A DNA stretch of 64,000 bases, taken from NCBI GenBank assembly GCA_902788605.1, contig CADAKX010000010.1, positions 1 to 64,000 of the forward strand, in the 5' to 3' direction. This document shows, one piece after another, positions 55,019-63,746 of this stretch. The translations under genes and the position numbers were made by a program. The notes beneath the pieces were generated by a model, which made no database searches, had not been told where the DNA came from, and saw only the letters and a program-made list of their open reading frames with translations. How positions within the stretch are numbered: position 1 is the stretch's first letter; every line of letters starts with the position of its first letter. The DNA comes from an uncultured Prevotellaceae bacterium. GTDB taxonomy: Bacteria; Bacteroidota; Bacteroidia; Bacteroidales; Bacteroidaceae.

Positions 55019-56044
55019 CTACCTCGTCGTACCTCTTAATATCAGGCGCGTGCGCACGATACGCTTCTCGGCATGATCCATGGGGATAGTGCCCTCCACA
55101 TGACCAATCAGGATGCTGGCAGCCTCCTCGCCCACTCTTACGCCTCGCTGTTCCACCGTGGTCAACATGGGATCACAAGAGGTGGCACGCACACCATTCG
55201 TAAAGCCACAGATACTGATATCCTCGGGCACACGCAGTCCCATGTGCTTCACGGAATAGAGGATGCCTATCGCCGTATCGTCGTTCACAGCGAAGAAGGC
55301 ATCGGGATAGACGTCACCATCAAACATCGATGGCGTCAGCATCTCGGCATCGGCACGGTTATCACAGATACGTGTCAGCTCCTCGTTGAAAGGCAGACCA
55401 TGCTTCAGCAGGGCATCCTTATAGCCATTAAAACGGTTCTTGGCAATCTCAAGGTTCAACTGCGATCCGAAATAGGCAATGCGCCTGCAACCGGTGTTGA
55501 TCAGGTGCGTCACAGCGTTGAAGGCACCCATATAGTCGTCTACCACCACCCTACTGGCATTCACGCCCGTACATATTCTATCATAGAACACCAAGGGTAC
55601 GCCTGCATCTATCAGGCGCTGGAAATGCTCATAGCGCTGGGTGTCCTTGGCCTGCGAGACGATGACCCCACAGACCTTGTTCTCGAAGAACGACTGACAA
55701 AGGCGCACCTCGTGTTCATAGCGCTCACCACTCTGGGCCACCACGACACGATAGCCGTGAGCCTCAGCCTCTTCCTCAATACCTTTGAGAATCGTCATGA
55801 AATAATAGTGCACCAACTCGGGCACAATCACACCGATAAGTTTCTGGGGCTTCACCTTGGAGTGGCGCAGCGACTCTGCCAGCACATTGGGCGTGAAGTT
55901 ATGGTCGCGGGCATACTGCTGAATCTTCTGTCGCAGTTCCTCGGAAATGCGAGGCGAGTCCTTCAATGCCCTCGACACGGTAGCCACCGAGACACCCATC
56001 TCGGCTGCAATATCCTTCATTGTCAGTGATACGTTTTCCTTCAT
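55019..56044 (-). CDS. LacI-family transcriptional regulator of starch genes
   Basis: A 341-residue regulator. The N-terminal helix-turn-helix (LTMKDIAAEMGVSVATVSRALK, split at ATVSRAL, residues about 7-27) and hinge are followed by a periplasmic-binding-protein-like sensor domain (about 65-341: IGVIVPELVHYYFMTIL, YDRICTGVNASRVVVDD, DAFFAVNDDTAIGI). It should bind the palindrome GCAAACGTTTGC and respond to a sugar such as maltose. Most Bacteroidota starch loci use SusR instead. Operator position 66 bp from each -7 box implies activation, not repression. It shares an operator with susC and may control itself. Confidence 0.92.
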   Translation of the reverse strand: MKENVSLTMKDIAAEMGVSVATVSRALKDSPRISEELRQKIQQYARDHNFTPNVLAESLRHSKVKPQKLIGVIVPELVHYYFMTILKGIEEEAEAHGYRVVVAQSGERYEHEVRLCQSFFENKVCGVIVSQAKDTQRYEHFQRLIDAGVPLVFYDRICTGVNASRVVVDDYMGAFNAVTHLINTGCRRIAYFGSQLNLEIAKNRFNGYKDALLKHGLPFNEELTRICDNRADAEMLTPSMFDGDVYPDAFFAVNDDTAIGILYSVKHMGLRVPEDISICGFTNGVRATSCDPMLTTVEQRGVRVGEEAASILIGHVEGTIPMDHAEKRIVRTRLILRGTTR

Positions 56045-56071
56045 TTCAGGTCTTTAGCTGTTTTGACGATA

Positions 56072-56079
56072 CAAAGTTA
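56072..56079 (-). promoter_or_regulatory. -7 box of the lacI operon
   Basis: Minus strand TAACTTTG, 28 bases upstream of the ATG at 56044. Its centre is 66 bp from the shared operator centre. No TTTG at -33. Confidence 0.65.
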
Positions 56080-56133
56080 TGGAAAAGTTGTATTCCATTT
56101 ACACATATCTTATTTAATTATACACTTTCGGTT

Positions 56134-56149
56134 ATGCAAACGTTTGCAT
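56134..56149. promoter_or_regulatory. Shared LacI-family operator between lacI and susC
   Basis: A perfect 16-bp palindrome ATGCAAACGTTTGCAT. It is the midpoint between the lacI -7 box (56072-56079) and the susC -7 box (56204-56211), each 66 bp away centre to centre. Confidence 0.85.
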
Positions 56150-56203
56150 TACTATATTAACGAAAATTTGTTGAAATTAGTATGAACGAATGAAAACAAA
56201 TCT

Positions 56204-56211
56204 TAACTTTG
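56204..56211 (+). promoter_or_regulatory. -7 box of the susC operon
   Basis: TAACTTTG, 71 bases upstream of the susC ATG. No TTTG at -33. The operator lies 66 bp upstream. Confidence 0.7.
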
Positions 56212-56282
56212 CACAGGATTTACAACTAACAACCGTCAGAGACTGACTGAACAATAACAAAATACTAACTTAAAAAAAACAA

Positions 56283-59200
56283 ATGAAACAAATTTTCATT
56301 CGTACTCCGTTTAGAGTGTTAGTCCTTTTACTGGGACTCTTCTTCTCGGTTGGAGCCTTTGCGCAAATCAGCGTTAAAGGTCATGTAAAGGATGCACAGG
56401 GCGAACCCGTCATCGGTGCCACCGTTCGCGTGGTGGGCACCCAGACAGCTACCGTCACCGACTTTGATGGCATCTTTTCAATCCAAGCGCCACAGGGTGC
56501 CAACATCTCTGTGACGTATGTAGGTTTCCAGACAGCCACCGTCAAGGTAGCTCCCAATGTGGAGATCACGTTAAAAGATGACGCCGCCCTACTAGAAAAC
56601 GTGGTGGTCATCGGTTATGGACGCGCCAAGAAGAGTGACCTGACTGGTTCTGTCACGGCCATCAAGCCTGACGACAAGAACCACGGTCTCAACGTCAATG
56701 CGCAGGACATGATCAGCGGTAAGATTGCCGGTGTCAGCGTCATCGCAGGTGATGGTACACCTGGCGGAGGCGCTCAGATTCGTATCCGTGGTGGTTCGTC
56801 ACTCAACGCCAGCAACGACCCTCTGATTGTCATCGATGGTCTGGCCATGGACAACTACGGCGTGCAGGGTCTGGCCAACCCTCTCTCAATGGTCAACCCC
56901 AACGATATCGAGTCGTTCACCGTATTGAAGGATGCCTCTGCCACAGCCATCTATGGTAGCCGTGCCTCAAATGGTGTGATTATCATCACCACCAAGAAGG
57001 GACGCTCTGGCCAGAAGCCCACCTTTAATTATAGTTGCAACGTCTCTATCAGCACCAAGAAAAAGACCATCGACGTGCTTGACGGCCCTGAGCTGATGGA
57101 CTTCATCGGAAAGCTCTATGGCACCGACAGCGATGCCTATAAGGAACTGGGCTATCTGGACGCCAACGGCAACAAGCAATATGCCAACACCGACTGGCAG
57201 GATCAGATTTTCCGCACAGCAGTTTCTTCCGACCACAACCTCACCATGTCGGGTGGCCTGAAGAATATGCCCTACCGCCTGTCGCTGGGCTTTACCGACA
57301 ATGAGGGTATCATCAAAACCTCTGAGTTCAAGCGTTATACCGCCAGCGTCAGCCTGTCGCCCTCACTGCTCAACGATCACCTGAAGCTGAACATCAACGG
57401 TAAGGGTATGGTGGCCAAGAACCGCTATGCCGATGGTGTGGTGGGTGCTGCCATCTCTATGGACCCCACCAAGGCCGTGAAGAGCGACAACGCTATCTAC
57501 AACGAATACTTTGGAGGATATGTACAGAGTTTCACCTCCGCTTCTTATGAGGGCGGTGGCTCATGGCTCTATATGCCTAAGGGCACATCTAACCCCGTAG
57601 CCTCACTCGATCTGGTTGACAATCGCGCCACCTCTAAGAGTTTGATTGGCAATGTCGAGGCCGACTACGCCATCCATGGCTTTGAGGACCTGCACCTCCA
57701 CATGAATGCGGCTATGGACCTGTCAACAGGTAAGCAGAACACTACACGCAGCCCATTGTCTCCATCAGCCTACTATTATGGCTCTGACGGATGGAACACC
57801 ATGGACACCTACAACCTCCAGCTTTCGCTCTATGCGCAGTATATGAAGGACTTTGCCAAGGTTCATCACTTCGACATCATGGGTGGTTACGAGTGGCAGC
57901 ACTTCCACAAGACAACCGACTGGTACAGCCATGGAACTGTGCCCGCCAGCAACACGGTGAACCCAGGTGCTTACTATAACGCACCTGCCGACGGTCAGGT
58001 GACCATGTATAAGACAGAGAACTACCTCGTGTCATTCTTCGGCCGTCTGAACTATTCATTGATGGACCGCTATATGCTTACCTTTACCCTGCGTGCCGAT
58101 GGTTCATCACGCTTCAACTGGCTGGCTGGCAACGACAACCAGCAGTGGGGTTACTTCCCTGCCCTGGCCTTTGCCTGGCGCATGAAGGACGAGTCGTTCC
58201 TTAAGCATGTCGACCTCATCAGCGATGCCAAGTTGCGATTGGGTTGGGGTCTGACCGGACAGCAGGAAGGTATTGGCGACTACACCTATATTCCTGTATT
58301 CAAGCCCAACACCAACACACATGCCATGTATCCCGTTCTGGGCGATGGCACCACCTATCGTCCACAGGCCTACAATCCTCAGCTGACTTGGGAGAAGACC
58401 ACCACATGGAATGCCGGTCTGGATCTGAGTTTCCTGAACAATCGCATTGAGCTGGGCCTCGACTGGTACTACCGCAAGACCACAGACCTGATCAATACGG
58501 TCTTCGTGGCTGCTGGTTCTAACTTCCGCAACAAGGTGACATCAAACATCGGTTCGTTGCACAACACCGGTTTCGAGTTGATGACCACCGTACGCCCCAT
58601 CCAGACTAAGGATTGGCGCTGGGAGGTCAGCTATAACTTCACTTACAATCACAACGAGATTGACGAACTCATCGACGGCGTTGGCGAGGAATATTTCGTA
58701 GAGACCGGCGGTGGTCTGACAGGTACTGGCGGTAACATCCAGGCTCACACCGTGGGCAAGTCTATCGCAGCCTTCCATGTCTACCAGCAGGTATACGACC
58801 AGAATGGCAACCCCATCCCCAACACGTTTGTCGACCGCAACGGCAATGGCTATCTGGATGGTGGTGACCGCTACTATTACTATAAGCCCGCTGCCGACGT
58901 ACTGATGGGTCTGTCATCCAAACTGCAGTACAAGCGTTGGGACCTCGGTTTCTCGGCACGCGTTGCCCTCGGCAACTATGTCTTCAACAGCACCGCCTCT
59001 GGCTCCAGCAATGTGGGCGCAGGCAGTGTCTATACCAACGGCAACCTGAGCAACCTGCGCGTATCGTCTGTTGAGCGTGGCTTTACCAACGTCTCACAGC
59101 AGCAGTACGCATCCGACTACTTCGTTGAGAACGGTTCGTTCCTCAAGATGGACAACATCACACTGGGCTATAGCTTCGACAACCTGCTTGGCACACCAAA

Positions 59201-59354
59201 TACTCCACTGAGCGGCCGTATCTATGCCACTGTCCAGAACGTCTTCACCATCACCAACTACTCTGGTCTCGATCCTGAGGTGGCCGATGGTATCGACGGT
59301 GACATCTATCCACGTCCTTTCACCACCATCATCGGTGTCAGTCTGAACTTCTAA
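56283..59354 (+). CDS. susC: SusC-type TonB-dependent starch transporter
   Basis: A 1023-residue outer-membrane barrel. After the signal peptide comes a carboxypeptidase-like regulatory domain (ISVKGHVKDAQGEPVIGATV, about 28-105). Then TonB box NVVVIGYG (about 105-113), plug (QIRIRGGSSLNASNDPLIVIDGL, in two parts, and DASATAIYGSRASNGVIIITTKKG) and barrel to the C-terminal LNF. Length is near B. theta SusC (1002). It imports starch oligosaccharides with SusD as lid and TonB energy. It is the first gene of the operon. Confidence 0.95.
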   Translation: MKQIFIRTPFRVLVLLLGLFFSVGAFAQISVKGHVKDAQGEPVIGATVRVVGTQTATVTDFDGIFSIQAPQGANISVTYVGFQTATVKVAPNVEITLKDDAALLENVVVIGYGRAKKSDLTGSVTAIKPDDKNHGLNVNAQDMISGKIAGVSVIAGDGTPGGGAQIRIRGGSSLNASNDPLIVIDGLAMDNYGVQGLANPLSMVNPNDIESFTVLKDASATAIYGSRASNGVIIITTKKGRSGQKPTFNYSCNVSISTKKKTIDVLDGPELMDFIGKLYGTDSDAYKELGYLDANGNKQYANTDWQDQIFRTAVSSDHNLTMSGGLKNMPYRLSLGFTDNEGIIKTSEFKRYTASVSLSPSLLNDHLKLNINGKGMVAKNRYADGVVGAAISMDPTKAVKSDNAIYNEYFGGYVQSFTSASYEGGGSWLYMPKGTSNPVASLDLVDNRATSKSLIGNVEADYAIHGFEDLHLHMNAAMDLSTGKQNTTRSPLSPSAYYYGSDGWNTMDTYNLQLSLYAQYMKDFAKVHHFDIMGGYEWQHFHKTTDWYSHGTVPASNTVNPGAYYNAPADGQVTMYKTENYLVSFFGRLNYSLMDRYMLTFTLRADGSSRFNWLAGNDNQQWGYFPALAFAWRMKDESFLKHVDLISDAKLRLGWGLTGQQEGIGDYTYIPVFKPNTNTHAMYPVLGDGTTYRPQAYNPQLTWEKTTTWNAGLDLSFLNNRIELGLDWYYRKTTDLINTVFVAAGSNFRNKVTSNIGSLHNTGFELMTTVRPIQTKDWRWEVSYNFTYNHNEIDELIDGVGEEYFVETGGGLTGTGGNIQAHTVGKSIAAFHVYQQVYDQNGNPIPNTFVDRNGNGYLDGGDRYYYYKPAADVLMGLSSKLQYKRWDLGFSARVALGNYVFNSTASGSSNVGAGSVYTNGNLSNLRVSSVERGFTNVSQQQYASDYFVENGSFLKMDNITLGYSFDNLLGTPNTPLSGRIYATVQNVFTITNYSGLDPEVADGIDGDIYPRPFTTIIGVSLNF

Positions 59355-59386
59355 TGGTAACAATTAAAAGCTAAAACGAAACAATT

Positions 59387-61078
59387 ATGAAACTGAGATA
59401 TATCTTACCAGTTGCGGTGTTCGCCAGCGCGTCTCTCTTCACCTCGTGTGTGAAAGACCTGGAAGTAGAGAACATCAACCCGCAGGAGGTGTCAGACTTC
59501 AACGAAGACTACATCTTCAATAAAATCTATGGCAACCTGGTGCTGACAGGTCAGACTGGTCCTAACGGCGATTCTGACCTGGACGACATCGACGAGGGAA
59601 CCTCAAATATGACCCGTTTGATCTGGAACATGAACGTGCTCACCACCGACGAGGGCCACTGCTGGTGGAACGACCCCGGTATGCCTGAGCTGAACCGCAA
59701 CTCATGGACCAACTCAAACGTGATGATCAAGGCGCTGTACTATCGTCTGATGTTCGGCGTCACCATCTGTAACTTCTATCTTGAGAATGCCAACAGTAGC
59801 GATGCTGCCACCAAGCAGAAGCGTGCCGAGGCTCGTTTCATGCGTGCCCTGCACTATTTCTATCTGATGGATCTCTATGCCAACCCGCCATTCCTCACCA
59901 AGTTGTCGAGTGAGAAAGCACCGCAGATTCAGCGTGCAGACCTCTTCACCTTCCTTGAAAGCGAATTGAAGGATATCATTGGCGAGGGCAGTGGCGACGA
60001 GATTCTGGCAGATGCCAAGACCGTGGACTATGGTCGTGCCGACAAGGCCGCTGGCATGCTGTTGCTGTCACGTATGTATCTCAACGCCGAGGTTTACACG
60101 GGTACTGCCCGTTGGGCCGACGCCAAGAAGTATGCCGACATGACCATCGGCACCAGCTACAAGCTCTGCACCACACCCAAGAACGGATTCAGCGCCTACC
60201 AGTTGCTGTTCATGGGCGACAACGACACCAACGGTGCTCAGGACGAGATTATCTTGCCCGCCCTGCACGATGGTGAGAAGACTCAGACCTGGGGTGGCTC
60301 TCTGTTTATGATTGCAGCTCCCGTGGCCGAGACCATGAAGCAGGAAGACCTCTATGGCGTGACCGATGCCAACGACAATCCCATCCTGGGCTATGGCACC
60401 TCTGAGTCATGGGACATCGGCCTGCGTGCCCGCAAGGAGTTCTCTAAGGTATTCTTTGGCAAGAACGCCTCAAAGAACAGCGTCACCAAGGGTGCTCCCA
60501 AGGACATCGTTCCTGCTGTAGGCGACGACCGTGCCATCTTCTACACCAGTTCACAAGAGCTGAGCATCCAGAAGGAGGACAACAAGAATCAGGGTCTCAT
60601 CTACATGAAGTATAATAACCTCCACTCCGACGGCACCTCAGGCCATCACGCTGGTGGTCAGTTTGTTGACACCGACTATCCCATGTTGCGCCTGGCAGAG
60701 GCCTACCTTATCTCTGCCGAGTGTGATGCCCGCGAGAACGATGGCAACTGCACCAGCGAAGGTGTGGCTCGCATCAAGGCTTTGCGCCAGCGTGCCAACG
60801 TGAAGACAGGTAACAAATACGATGGTATTGGTGCCGATGCCCTGAACAAGGTGACCTTGGAGGATATCTTCCAGGAATGGTCGCGTGAGTTTGGCTTCGA
60901 AGGCATGCGCCGCATGGTCCTCATCCGTTGGAACCGTTTTGCTGGTCAGAGCGACTACAAATGGGAATGGATGGGTGGTTCTCAGGCTGGCGTGCAGTTT
61001 GACAGCCGTTTCAACGTGTTCCCCATCCCCGATAGCGAGTTGAATGCCAACCCGAACATCAAGCCTAATTATAAATAA
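59387..61078 (+). CDS. susD: SusD-type starch-binding outer-membrane lipoprotein
   Basis: A 563-residue RagB/SusD protein (B. theta SusD 551) with lipobox LFTSCVKD (Cys near 21). TPR-like helices include KQKRAEARFMRALHYFYLMDLYANPPF and RADKAAGMLLLSRMYLNAEVY (each in two parts). C-terminal RLAEAYLISAECDAREN and EWSREFGFEGMRRMVLIRW are family hallmarks. It caps SusC at the cell surface and binds amylose helices. It follows susC by 32 bases. Confidence 0.95.
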   Translation: MKLRYILPVAVFASASLFTSCVKDLEVENINPQEVSDFNEDYIFNKIYGNLVLTGQTGPNGDSDLDDIDEGTSNMTRLIWNMNVLTTDEGHCWWNDPGMPELNRNSWTNSNVMIKALYYRLMFGVTICNFYLENANSSDAATKQKRAEARFMRALHYFYLMDLYANPPFLTKLSSEKAPQIQRADLFTFLESELKDIIGEGSGDEILADAKTVDYGRADKAAGMLLLSRMYLNAEVYTGTARWADAKKYADMTIGTSYKLCTTPKNGFSAYQLLFMGDNDTNGAQDEIILPALHDGEKTQTWGGSLFMIAAPVAETMKQEDLYGVTDANDNPILGYGTSESWDIGLRARKEFSKVFFGKNASKNSVTKGAPKDIVPAVGDDRAIFYTSSQELSIQKEDNKNQGLIYMKYNNLHSDGTSGHHAGGQFVDTDYPMLRLAEAYLISAECDARENDGNCTSEGVARIKALRQRANVKTGNKYDGIGADALNKVTLEDIFQEWSREFGFEGMRRMVLIRWNRFAGQSDYKWEWMGGSQAGVQFDSRFNVFPIPDSELNANPNIKPNYK

Positions 61079-61103
61079 GCAACCCTTAAACAAGTAACGC
61101 GAT

Positions 61104-62324
61104 ATGAAAAAGTTAAATATCATGGCTTCATTGCTGATGGGCGCCCTGCTCTTCACTGCCTGCGATGCCGACCGTGACGACAATCCCGTCATCGACCTGA
61201 CGCAGACACAAGAGCCCATCACCCTGAACATGCCTACCTTTGCGGGTGCTACCTACGACCTGCAAAATACGGATACCATCGTGCTGACATGTACAGCCCC
61301 CAACTATGGTTTCCCCGCCACGGTGACCTATGCCATCCAACTATCTACGGATGCAGATATGACCAAGCCCAACGTTCTCAGCGCCACCTTCTCCAACAAC
61401 AAGATGATGGTGCCTGGCAAGGAGCTGGCCATCGCCACCACCAAGCAGATGATGGATAAGTTCAACTACAAGCAGGAGGACTTCCCCGTAGAGAAACCTG
61501 TTTATCTGCGTGTTCACGCCTATATCGATGGTGTCGCAGGTTCTGAAACCTACTCCAACATCGTGAAGTTAAACAGCGTGAAGACCAAGTTTGCCCTGCC
61601 CGATGTTGAGATGCCCGAACAGCTCTTTGTCATGGGTAAGTTCACCGAGAACAACTGGGAGAAGGCCGTTCCCACAGCCCCCATCAATGGTGCTACCGAG
61701 AACCACTGGCGCATTGCCTGGATCGACCAAGACGGTGTATCTATCAGCCCCGTCAAGGGTGAAGCCAACTGGGCCGACGACTACATCACCACCACCTATA
61801 GCTGCAAGACCGCTGGTTTCGCTGTAGATGAGACAGGTAAGGTGACTGCCGAAGAGGCTGGCTGGTACACCATGGTTATCAAGGGCACTTGCGACAACGA
61901 CAAGCGCACCATGAAGATGGAGTTCAGTTTCCAGCCCGCCGAGGTATGGCTCATCGGCACCAGCATCGTGAATCCGGAGGCAGGCATCTATCTCAAGGAT
62001 GACGCCGAGAAGGGTATTGTCAGCTACTGCTGGAACGAGAAGAAGTTGCGCGAGGAGTTCACCCAGTATGTGAAGTTCGAGACACCCACCGACATGAAGG
62101 GCGAATTCATTTCTCCCGAGCTCACCAGTCCCGTTGATGGCGATGGTGGCACCCGTGCCTACGTCAAGATTGGCACTTTCGAATGGTGGAAGACCGAGTT
62201 CTTCGTGTTCAACAAGAAGATTGTATATCGTGGCGCCGGTGGCGACCAGGAGCGCGTCAAAGGCAGTGTTGGTCAGCATGTTCACTTCAACTTCTCTGAC
62301 GACACTGGTGATCTCAGAATGTAA
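61104..62324 (+). CDS. SusE-like starch-binding outer-membrane lipoprotein
   Basis: A 406-residue lipoprotein (lipobox LFTACDAD, Cys near 20). The N-terminal domain has the SusE Ig-like pattern (PITLNMPTFAGATYDLQNTDTI; TVTYAIQLSTDAD). The C-terminal part has carbohydrate-binding-module-like units starting LFVMGKFTENNWEKAVPTAP and VWLIGTSIVNPEAGI. It presents starch at the surface to SusC/D. It lies 25 bases after susD. The first domain and gene position favour SusE; sequence does not decide between SusE and SusF variants. Confidence 0.85.
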   Translation: MKKLNIMASLLMGALLFTACDADRDDNPVIDLTQTQEPITLNMPTFAGATYDLQNTDTIVLTCTAPNYGFPATVTYAIQLSTDADMTKPNVLSATFSNNKMMVPGKELAIATTKQMMDKFNYKQEDFPVEKPVYLRVHAYIDGVAGSETYSNIVKLNSVKTKFALPDVEMPEQLFVMGKFTENNWEKAVPTAPINGATENHWRIAWIDQDGVSISPVKGEANWADDYITTTYSCKTAGFAVDETGKVTAEEAGWYTMVIKGTCDNDKRTMKMEFSFQPAEVWLIGTSIVNPEAGIYLKDDAEKGIVSYCWNEKKLREEFTQYVKFETPTDMKGEFISPELTSPVDGDGGTRAYVKIGTFEWWKTEFFVFNKKIVYRGAGGDQERVKGSVGQHVHFNFSDDTGDLRM

Positions 62325-62350
62325 TGAACCCTTAAACAGAAAAGAGTAGT

Positions 62351-63523
62351 ATGAAAAAAATTGCAATATATCTGATGCTCGCCATCGCAGGCTGGTCACT
62401 GACCGCCTGCGACGAGAGCCACGACGACTACGTCCAGCCTGTGGTCTATTCACAAGAAGAGACCATCACCATCGATGGCTTCACGGCCACACCCACCGCT
62501 GCTGCATCCAGCAGCATCAACCTGGGCACCATGACCGAGGACTCCATCCAGCTGTTCACGCTCCAGCAGGGCACCCTGCCCTCAGGCGTCACTCTTGATA
62601 ACATCCGTCTGGAGGCATGGCCTGCCGACAAGACCGAATATGTGGCTGCCAAGGTGGTTGCCTCTGAGAAAGGTATGGTCACCAAGGACGAGCTGGCCAA
62701 ACTGGTCTATACGTTCTATGGCAAGAAAGCCACCGAGCGTACCTTCAAGGCCAAGCTCTTTGCCAATGCCATCAAGGGCACCGAGGCATTACTCATCACC
62801 CTGGGCGACTTCACGCTGAAGATCACCCCCGAGGAAGTAGAGAACCCCTACTACTATGTCTATGGCAATGCTACCTCGGCCAAGAAGGAGGATGCCTATA
62901 AGACCGTGATGACACCCGATCCCAACAGCGATGTTGTTTTCTCTTATACCACGAAATATGTCAGCAGTGGTGATATGAAGGTATGGAACTCACGCTATTG
63001 GCAGGAGGGTCACAAGACCAACGACTTCTCTAAGCTCTATGGTTCGGGCGAGGAAAAGCCCACCTCTTACAAGGGCACAACAGGTAAGCTGAAGCAGGGA
63101 AGCACCTCGTCTATCTTCTCTCCCACAAAGGAGTATTACACCTTCACCATCGACCTGGAGGCGCTGACCTACACCTGGACGAAGCTTGAAGACCAGAACC
63201 CCGACAGCTATACCACTATCGGCATCATTGGCGTTGGTGGCGATTGGTCCAACGATATCGACATGGTGACCGTCGATAAGGCCAAGCACAACTGGTATGC
63301 TCAGGTGACCATTGCTGCCGACACACAGTTGAAGTTCCGTGCCGACCATGCATGGACCACCGACTGGGGCTATGGCGATGCCGATGGCGACTGGACGGTC
63401 AATGATGACATCTGGGCCAAGACGCTCGAAAAAGGCAAGAAAAACATTGCCGTACCCGCTGGCACCTACCACGTTTACTTCTGTGACATCACAGGTGCAG
63501 CACATTTTGTTCCCGCGGAATAA
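62351..63523 (+). CDS. SusF-like (DUF5115-type) starch-binding lipoprotein
   Basis: A 390-residue lipoprotein (lipobox SLTACDES, Cys near 20). A first domain (about 25-160) of the DUF5115 type is followed by two CBM-like units: YYYVYGNATSAKKEDAYKTVM (about 170-290) and YTTIGIIGVGGDWSNDIDMV (about 295-390). Tryptophans in GGDWSNDI and the C-terminal TDWGYGD fit starch binding. It starts 26 bases after the SusE-like gene and is followed by a terminator. Confidence 0.82.
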   Translation: MKKIAIYLMLAIAGWSLTACDESHDDYVQPVVYSQEETITIDGFTATPTAAASSSINLGTMTEDSIQLFTLQQGTLPSGVTLDNIRLEAWPADKTEYVAAKVVASEKGMVTKDELAKLVYTFYGKKATERTFKAKLFANAIKGTEALLITLGDFTLKITPEEVENPYYYVYGNATSAKKEDAYKTVMTPDPNSDVVFSYTTKYVSSGDMKVWNSRYWQEGHKTNDFSKLYGSGEEKPTSYKGTTGKLKQGSTSSIFSPTKEYYTFTIDLEALTYTWTKLEDQNPDSYTTIGIIGVGGDWSNDIDMVTVDKAKHNWYAQVTIAADTQLKFRADHAWTTDWGYGDADGDWTVNDDIWAKTLEKGKKNIAVPAGTYHVYFCDITGAAHFVPAE

Positions 63524-63543
63524 GTCTTAATTAATAATCCTGT

Positions 63544-63585
63544 CAACAGGCGGATACCCTTAGTGATATCCGCCTGTTGCATTTT
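63544..63585 (+). terminator. Terminator of the susCDEF operon
   Basis: A perfect 13-bp stem (63544-63556 with 63567-63579), 10-base loop, then a T run. It separates the sus operon from the next promoter. Confidence 0.88.
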
Positions 63586-63594
63586 TGTCCCGAA

Positions 63595-63614
63595 CTGTGC
63601 AAACGTTTACACAG
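63595..63614. promoter_or_regulatory. LacI-family operator before the last gene
   Basis: CTGTGCAAACGTTTACACAG is a 20-bp palindrome with one mismatched pair around the core CAAACGTTTA. Its centre is 66 bp from the -7 box at 63667-63674. Confidence 0.75.
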
Positions 63615-63666
63615 CTTCTTGCACACTTTTTTTGTTCAACATCAAACAACATTCCACATTATTATA

Positions 63667-63674
63667 TATCTTTG
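63667..63674 (+). promoter_or_regulatory. -7 box of the last gene
   Basis: TATCTTTG, 72 bases upstream of the ATG at 63747, with no TTTG at -33. Confidence 0.65.
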
Positions 63675-63746
63675 CCTCCGAAAACCGAACATAACAACAA
63701 AAACATATTAATAACAACATTATTACAACTTAAAAACAAAATGATT

